A DNA stretch of 64,000 nucleotides from Saccharothrix carnea (lineage in GTDB: Bacteria; Actinomycetota; Actinomycetes; Mycobacteriales; Pseudonocardiaceae), in NCBI RefSeq assembly GCF_003014735.1, contig NZ_PYAX01000010.1, positions 186,001 to 250,000 on the forward strand, written 5' to 3'. Below the pieces are notes generated by a model, which saw nothing but the letters and a program-made list of their open reading frames with translations, was not told the DNA's origin and searched no databases. Both the position numbers and the translations under genes were made by a program. Below are positions 59,406-64,000 of the stretch, piece by piece (position 1 is the stretch's first letter; each line of letters opens with the position of its first letter).

Positions 59406-61727
59406 TCACCTCCACCGATCGGTCAATGCCCCGCGCCGTTCCCGGTCGAGCCACAGCTCGGCCTTGAGCCGCCGGACGAGCGGGTCGTAAAGCTTCTTGA
59501 GCAGTTCCTCAACGTCCGGAGCAACCACCCCGGGCACCGGAGCGGACGCAGCATCCTGGGCCGGTGCCGGTGCCGGGGCCGGAGTCGGGGTCACCGCCTC
59601 CGCGGGCGCGGGCGCCACCGACGTCGCCTGCACCTCGACTTCCCGCTGCACCAACGCGGTCTCGGCCACCGGAACGAACCCGTCACCCACCACGGTCCGC
59701 CCCGACTCCGACCCGGCCCACCCGACACGTTCCCGCACCACCGGCCCGGCCACCTGGGCAGGCGTGATCGGCATCCCCAACCCGACCCCGACCCCGCGCC
59801 GCTGCACCGGCTGGACCGGCTGGACCGGCTGGACCGGCTGGACCGGACTTCCGGCCACCAAGCGGGAACCCCGGGCTACCGAATCCTGGACCACCGAACG
59901 CTGAGCGACCGGGGCCTCCGAGACCGGATCGCGGGCGACCCGCACTTCGACAACCGGCGTCCCGGCAACATGGACCGGGGTGGCCGTGGCCTGAGGCTGG
60001 ATCGTCGCGCGCTGAAGTATCGGACGCCCACCCGCCGAGGCCTCGGCTCTCCAGCCACCGACCACCGGATTCTCAGCCACCGGATTCTCAGCCACCGAAC
60101 CCTCGACCACCGAACTCCGGGTGACTGCGTTTCCGGCGACCGAGGGCTCGGTCGCCACGCTGCGCGCGGTAAAACCATGGGTCACCGGGTCCTGGGATAC
60201 CGGGTCCTGGGTCACTGGGCTCCGGGCGACCGGACCCTGGCTCACCGGACCCTGGCTGACCTGGCCATGGGACAGGCCATGGGTTACCGGGCCATGGGTT
60301 ACCAGGCTCTGCAGTGCCAGACTCTGCATTGACCGGCTCTGGGTTGGCGCGCTCTGGGTCGGCGGGCTCTGCGTCGGCGGGGTCTGCGATGCCGGATTCT
60401 GGGTTACCGGGCTCTGGGTTACCGGGCTCTGGGTTACCGGGCTCTGGGTTACCGGGCTCTGGGTTACCGGGCTCTGGGTTGTTACCGGACTTTGGGTTGT
60501 TACCGGACTTTGGGTTACCGGACTTTGGGTCGGCGGACTCTGCGTTGGCGCGCTCGGGGTCGGCGCGCTCCGCGTTGCCGGACTCTGAACTGCCAGGCCT
60601 CGATCTGGCACGCGCTGGACCGCCGGGACTTGAATCGCCGAGCCCTGGACCGGCGCTCGTTGGAGGGTCGGGCGCTGGATCACCGGAGGCTGCATGGCCG
60701 GGCTCCGGACCGGTAGGGCCGCCGGAGCATCCGGGCTGGGGGCGATCGAGACTTCGGGGCCAGGGCTTTCGACTGGCGCATTCCCGACTGCCGAACCCTC
60801 GCCCGCCAAACCCTCGCCCGCCGGACCTCCGACCGCCAAACCCTCGGTGGCCTGGTTCTCGGTCGCCAATCGCTGGATCACCGAGCCCTCGGTGGTCGGC
60901 CTTTCGACAGCCGGGCGTTCGAGGGCTGGTCGCTCCATGGCCGGGCTCTCGATCGCCGGAGCGTCGGTGGCCGGGCTCGCGATGACCGGGCTCCCGACCG
61001 CCATGCTCCCGACCGGCGAATCCTCGATCACCGAGCGCTCAACCTCCGAGTGCTCGACCGCCGACCCTGCCACAGCCGAGTGACCGACCGCCGACCTTCC
61101 CAAGGCCGGGTGCTCGACCGCCGACCTCCCGACCGCCGAGTGTCCTACCGCCGGCTTCCTCAGCGGCGAGCTCCCGGCCGCCGGGCCGCGAGCGGGGAGG
61201 CTCGGTGCCGAGTCGAGGCTTGCCGTGCGTTGGACTGCCCGGTTCTCGGTTGCGGTCCGGCGCTCAACTACCGGCTGGCTCTCGGCTGCGGTCGGGCTCT
61301 CGGCTGCGGTCGGGCTCTCGGCTGCGGTCGGGCTCTCGGCGGCGGTCGGGCTCTCGGGCTCGGGGTTCGGTGTTGTCGTCGCCGAAGCTTCCGTTGCCGG
61401 TGTGGGCTCGGGCTGGATGGCGTCGCGGAGCCGGGACCACAGGCTCCGGGGCTTGGGTGCGGGCGGCGTGGCCAGTGGCATCTCCGCGACTCGTTGCGCG
61501 ACGCCCTCGATCACGCCGGACGGCTCCGCCTCACCGACCCCGTGGGCCAACGGCGCCAGGTAGGCCGGTGAACGCCACGACGTCAACGACGCCGAGAACC
61601 GCTCCACCGGGTTCACCAACGGGTGCCCGGCCACCACCCGCTGGATCGGCGGCAACCTCCGCCACTCACCCCGCCGCACGGGCAGCGGCGGGGTGGAGCG
61701 TGCCGCCTCACGTCGCCACGGCCACAT
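59406..61727 (-). CDS. Giant pentapeptide-periodic repeat protein of the CIS locus
   Basis: A 773-aa protein. Conserved-looking ends (PPIQRVVAGHPLVNPVERF near the N-terminus; LLKKLYDPLVRRLKAELWLD at the C-terminus) frame ~500 residues of low complexity. After four ESPTAA hexads (~125–150), strict five-residue periodicity runs from ~190 to ~600, of the type (S/P)A(V/L)xx, ending in a VTQSP array and VQP triplets (~645–660). It could be a tape measure, an elongated fibre or a beta-helix. The ends probably bind the tube/baseplate. No signal peptide or membrane helix is present. The name remains open. Confidence 0.85.
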   Translation of the reverse strand: MWPWRREAARSTPPLPVRRGEWRRLPPIQRVVAGHPLVNPVERFSASLTSWRSPAYLAPLAHGVGEAEPSGVIEGVAQRVAEMPLATPPAPKPRSLWSRLRDAIQPEPTPATEASATTTPNPEPESPTAAESPTAAESPTAAESPTAAESQPVVERRTATENRAVQRTASLDSAPSLPARGPAAGSSPLRKPAVGHSAVGRSAVEHPALGRSAVGHSAVAGSAVEHSEVERSVIEDSPVGSMAVGSPVIASPATDAPAIESPAMERPALERPAVERPTTEGSVIQRLATENQATEGLAVGGPAGEGLAGEGSAVGNAPVESPGPEVSIAPSPDAPAALPVRSPAMQPPVIQRPTLQRAPVQGSAIQVPAVQRVPDRGLAVQSPATRSAPTPSAPTQSPPTQSPVTQSPVTTQSPVTTQSPVTQSPVTQSPVTQSPVTQSPVTQNPASQTPPTQSPPTQSAPTQSRSMQSLALQSLVTHGPVTHGLSHGQVSQGPVSQGPVARSPVTQDPVSQDPVTHGFTARSVATEPSVAGNAVTRSSVVEGSVAENPVAENPVVGGWRAEASAGGRPILQRATIQPQATATPVHVAGTPVVEVRVARDPVSEAPVAQRSVVQDSVARGSRLVAGSPVQPVQPVQPVQPVQRRGVGVGLGMPITPAQVAGPVVRERVGWAGSESGRTVVGDGFVPVAETALVQREVEVQATSVAPAPAEAVTPTPAPAPAPAQDAASAPVPGVVAPDVEELLKKLYDPLVRRLKAELWLDRERRGALTDRWR
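59802..59855. repeat. Six 9-bp tandem repeats in the CIS repeat gene
   Basis: Units of CTGGACCGG (first copy CTGCACCGG) encode a run of Val-Gln-Pro on the minus strand. Multiples of three bases keep the frame if copies change. Confidence 0.9.
60401..60475. repeat. Five perfect 15-bp tandem repeats in the CIS repeat gene
   Basis: The unit GGGTTACCGGGCTCT is repeated exactly five times and continues in degenerate form to ~60529. It encodes the pentapeptide Pro-Val-Thr-Gln-Ser. Such perfect copies suggest recent expansion by slippage or unequal recombination. Confidence 0.93.
61277..61348. repeat. Four 18-bp tandem repeats in the CIS repeat gene
   Basis: The unit GGCTCTCGGCTGCGGTCG occurs four times, the last with one base change, encoding Glu-Ser-Pro-Thr-Ala-Ala hexads near the N-terminal end of the repeat protein. 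Confidence 0.9.
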
Positions 61728-61734
61728 CGCACCC

Positions 61735-61893
61735 TCACCGTCCCTGGCTGATCCGTGTGTTGATCCGGGCGATCTCGGCCACGTACCGCAGCCGGTCCGG
61801 GTGCTCCAGGTCGAGGATCGAGTCCCACGACCAGTGGAAGTGGTACGCCACGTACGCGACCTCTTCGTGCAGCCGGTCGGCCGCGTACGTCAC
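61735..61893 (-). CDS. DUF6760-type 52-aa CIS protein
   Basis: A 52-residue protein from GTG 61893, whose start overlaps the stop of the zinc-ribbon gene (GTGA). The sequence contains ADRLHEEVAYVAYHFHWSWD, then ILDLEHPDRLRYVAEIARIN, a pattern matching small helical proteins found in actinobacterial contractile systems (DUF6760 as I recall). In phages, small genes in this place encode tail assembly chaperones. It ends 7 bp before the repeat-protein gene. Confidence 0.8.
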   Translation of the reverse strand: MTYAADRLHEEVAYVAYHFHWSWDSILDLEHPDRLRYVAEIARINTRISQGR

Positions 61894-62324
61894 GATTCCC
61901 CCAGGCGCCCACCCGCGACGTCCACGCTGAACCCGTGCCCGCACTCGGGACAGGCCACCGCCGCGCGGGTGTGCCCCTCGCTGTTGATCCGCCGGTACGT
62001 GTCCTGCAGGAACGCCAGGTCCGACGCGAACAGGTTCTCCACCACACCGGCGTGCACGTCGGTCACCGAGCCGATCCGCACGATCACCCGCGCCAGCAGC
62101 ACCACGGTCAGGTACGCCGAGTTCTCCCGCACCCGGTCGTCCCGCAGCGGCACCAGCTCGTCCCGCGCGGTCGCCAGGCGCATCACGCCGGAACGGTGCA
62201 CCGCACCGCTGTCGTCGACGTACCCTCGCGGCAGCTCGAAGGCGAACTCGGTGCGCATCGGCTCGGCCACGGCCGGAGCCGGCACATCGGACGAAACGGG
62301 TACCGCCGCCATCATCCTGCGCAT
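61890..62324 (-). CDS. CIS tail-assembly protein with C-terminal zinc ribbon
   Basis: A 144-aa protein. The middle has FELPRGYVDDSGAVHRSGVMRLATARDE, the pattern of the small assembly proteins encoded after the tube gene in this family. The end carries CPECGHGF as half of a possible zinc ribbon; only two Cys and a His are seen, so metal binding is uncertain. It starts 4 bp after the tube gene stop. Its stop overlaps the DUF6760-type start. The position suggests a tail assembly chaperone. Confidence 0.75.
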   Translation of the reverse strand: MRRMMAAVPVSSDVPAPAVAEPMRTEFAFELPRGYVDDSGAVHRSGVMRLATARDELVPLRDDRVRENSAYLTVVLLARVIVRIGSVTDVHAGVVENLFASDLAFLQDTYRRINSEGHTRAAVACPECGHGFSVDVAGGRLGES

Positions 62325-62328
62325 GGCG

Positions 62329-62772
62329 TCACTCGACTTCCATCATCTCGTAGGTGACGACGAGCTTCTCCGTGAGCACGCTGGTGTCGCCCGCCTTCAA
62401 CGTGCCGATCTCCAGCGACTTCGGCCACGCGTTGGTCAGCTTGTACCGCTTGATCGGCTGGCCCTCGTAGTCGTAGACGATGATCGCCCCGCCCTTGCGC
62501 GCGTTGCCCATCCGGCCGAAGTGCGCGTCCTTGACCCACTTCTCGAAGCTCTGGTCGTCGGTGAGCCCGCGGGTCAGGGTGACCTCGCCCGCCTTCGGCT
62601 TGCCGGGCAGCTTCTTGATGACGTACTTGCCGTCCGCCGTGTTCGTCTTCAGCTCGATGACGTCCTGCTCCATCTTCAGCCCGGAGACCTCGGAGATCTG
62701 CTTGATCGCGACGCCGTCGACCTCCAGGCCGAACGAGTGGCCGACCGAGGTGTCGAGTTCGGGAAGAGCCAT
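62329..62772 (-). CDS. CIS major inner tube protein (gp19-like, Afp1-like)
   Basis: A 147-aa tube protein. It begins LPELDTSVGHSFGLEVDG, continues with ISEVSGLKMEQDVIELKTNT and TLTRGLTDDQSFEKWVKD, and ends with KLVVTYEMMEVE, all typical of the T4 gp19 family. It follows the sheath gene by 27 bp. Many copies would stack as hexamers to form the tube that is driven out on contraction. Confidence 0.95.
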   Translation of the reverse strand: MALPELDTSVGHSFGLEVDGVAIKQISEVSGLKMEQDVIELKTNTADGKYVIKKLPGKPKAGEVTLTRGLTDDQSFEKWVKDAHFGRMGNARKGGAIIVYDYEGQPIKRYKLTNAWPKSLEIGTLKAGDTSVLTEKLVVTYEMMEVE

Positions 62773-62799
62773 GACCGACCGCCTTAAACTAGGACTCGA

Positions 62800-64000
62800 C
62801 TACTCGTTGACGAGGCTGGTGCCGCCGGAGATCTGCGCCAGCCGGAACACCACGAACTCCGCGGGCTTGACCGGTGCGATGCCGACCTCGCAGATCACCT
62901 GGCCGAGGTCGATGCTCTCGGCCGGGTTGGTCTCGCGGTCGCACTTGACGTAGAACGCCTCGTCCGGGGTGAGCCCGAACAACGCGCCCTTGCGCCACTC
63001 CGTGACCAGGAAAGCGCTGATGGTGCGGCGGATCCGGGCCCACAGCGCGTCGTCGTTCGGCTCGAACACGACCCACTGCGTGCCGTCGAGGATCGACTCC
63101 TCCAGGTAGTTGAACAGCCGTCGCACGTTCAGGTACCGCCACGCCGGGTCGGACGACAGCGTGCGCGCGCCCCACACCCGAATGCCACGACCGGGGAACG
63201 ACCGCACGCAGTTGACCCCGATCGGGTTCAGCAGCTCCTGCTCGGCCTTGGTCAGCTGCGTCTCCAACGCCACCGCGCCGCGCACGACCTCGTTCGCGGG
63301 CGCCTTGTGCACGCCGCGCGTCGCGTCCGTGCGGGCCCACACCCCGGACATGTGGCCGCTCGGCGGGATGAACGCGTGGTCGTTGCTCGCCGGGTCGAAC
63401 ACCTTGATCCACGGGTAGTACAGCGCCGCGTACTTCGAGTCGTAGCCCGCGCCGTTCAGCCGCCAGTCCTTGACCTGCTGCGGGTTGAGCGAGGGCGGTG
63501 TGTCGAGCACGGCGATCCGGTCGCCCATGAGCTCGCAGTGGGCGATCATCGCGAGCTGCACGGCCTTCACCGACTCCAACGTGATCGCGCCGCGCTGGTA
63601 GCTGCTCATCAGGTCGGGCACCGCGACCATGGTGATCTCGTCGATCGCCTCCAGGCCGCCGAACCCGGTGCGGTCGGAGACGTCGCCGACGTAGTCGTCG
63701 GCCGCGATCTTGCGCGGCACGGGCGACGGGTCGGCCGCGACGACCTCCTTGAGCGTGACGCTGCCCTTCTCCACCTTGGCCACGCCCGCGCCCGCCGTCT
63801 CCTCGACCGTGATCAGGCTCGACTTCTCCTGCACGACCGCGACGATGTGCTCCTTGGTGCGCTTGGTGGACACGGTGTGCGTCTCGACCACCTTGCCGTT
63901 CTGCTTGACCAGCAACGTGAACCGGTCGTCCGGCTGGTTGTCACCCGGCACGTCGGCGACCTCGACGGTGATCTCGGGCGCGCCGAGCTCCCGCGCGGTG
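62800..64000 (-). CDS. CIS tail sheath protein, 5' part cut by the window
   Basis: The C-terminal ~400 residues of a contractile sheath. The reading frame stays open to the window edge, so the start is not visible. The segment with YAALYYPWIKVFDP, HMSGVWARTDATRGVHKAPANE, GRGIRVWGARTLS, YLNVRRLFNYLEES and GLTPDEAFYVKCD is diagnostic of phage-like sheath subunits. It is the only sheath gene in the window; further sheath genes may lie to the right. It leads the group of genes transcribed leftward. Confidence 0.95.
   Translation of the reverse strand, partial: TARELGAPEITVEVADVPGDNQPDDRFTLLVKQNGKVVETHTVSTKRTKEHIVAVVQEKSSLITVEETAGAGVAKVEKGSVTLKEVVAADPSPVPRKIAADDYVGDVSDRTGFGGLEAIDEITMVAVPDLMSSYQRGAITLESVKAVQLAMIAHCELMGDRIAVLDTPPSLNPQQVKDWRLNGAGYDSKYAALYYPWIKVFDPASNDHAFIPPSGHMSGVWARTDATRGVHKAPANEVVRGAVALETQLTKAEQELLNPIGVNCVRSFPGRGIRVWGARTLSSDPAWRYLNVRRLFNYLEESILDGTQWVVFEPNDDALWARIRRTISAFLVTEWRKGALFGLTPDEAFYVKCDRETNPAESIDLGQVICEVGIAPVKPAEFVVFRLAQISGGTSLVNE

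Noticed and set aside
60401..60529. Regular repeats that could be taken for a CRISPR array
   Set aside because: The 15-bp units are contiguous with no spacers and encode an in-frame pentapeptide; no cas genes are near.
47521..64000. Prophage
   Set aside because: Only tail-type genes are seen, with no capsid, portal, terminase, integrase, lysis gene or attachment site in the window; TM and secreted proteins sit in the same gene string.
53236..64000. Type VI secretion system
   Set aside because: There is no TssJ/L/M membrane complex; sheath, gp19-type tubes, LysM and J proteins match the phage-tail-like CIS family instead.
1..64000. tRNA or rRNA genes
   Set aside because: No conserved T-loop/acceptor arrangement or rRNA core sequence was recognised on either strand; a covariance scan was not possible.

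Overview
The window is one continuous stretch of very GC-rich DNA with frequent GTG starts, GTGA/ATGA gene overlaps, a WhiB regulator, a SigF partner-switching module, an F420-type oxidoreductase and the gcvH–garA–ftsR–nuclease–merR–gcvP neighbourhood known from mycobacteria and corynebacteria. Together these point to a filamentous actinomycete, most likely of the Pseudonocardiales (Saccharothrix/Actinosynnema/Lentzea type). The genus is an inference from memory of gene style and was not checked by a search. No rRNA, tRNA, CRISPR array, transposase or integrase was recognised.

Left part (1–16 kb). A VWA/solute-binding membrane protein, a secreted zinc protease and a WYL regulator divergent from a DUF3224 protein come first. 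The glycine cleavage block follows: gcvP behind a tandem glycine riboswitch, a MerR protein, a bifunctional nuclease, FtsR, GarA and GcvH, then a CDP-alcohol phosphatidyltransferase. Between the first MerR gene and the nuclease lies about 1 kb without a gene. It holds a composite of nested inverted repeats with perfect 58-bp outer arms. The sigma module follows: an RsbV-like antagonist, a kinase–STAS fusion, an UsfX-like anti-sigma factor, SigF and a WhiB3/WhiD-type regulator.

Middle part (16–47 kb). A TPP enzyme plus LLM oxidoreductase pair diverges from a rifamycin phosphotransferase gene (rph), with a palindromic rifamycin-associated element (RAE) between them. After that come an M50 peptidase, two oxidoreductases behind MerR-type promoters, an ECF sigma/anti-sigma pair, a DUF1996 lipoprotein, a PQQ-type sugar dehydrogenase, and DoxX divergent from an ECF41/SigJ sigma factor with a consensus ECF41 promoter. 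They are followed by a SUKH protein, an acyl-CoA synthetase, a molybdopterin oxidoreductase, a large LuxR ATPase regulator, an AbiE-like regulator/nucleotidyltransferase pair, a serine hydrolase, a TetR regulator, a PHP protein, a radical SAM protein, a soluble two-component system and a LuxR regulator.

Right part (47.5–64 kb). A contractile injection system (phage-tail-like, eCIS family) is transcribed leftward from beyond the right edge. In transcription order it encodes sheath (cut by the window), tube, a zinc-ribbon assembly protein, a 52-aa DUF6760-type protein, a 773-aa pentapeptide-periodic repeat protein, a second tube protein, LysM, VgrG-like spike, PAAR tip, gp25, baseplate J, and tail protein I. 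Three envelope-directed proteins follow: zinc ribbon/TM/discoidin, an exported beta-propeller/VWA/DUF11 protein, and an Ig-like/TM/coiled-coil protein. No capsid, terminase or integrase gene is present, so a prophage is unlikely. The AAA+ ATPase and tail-completion genes expected for this family would lie outside the window.
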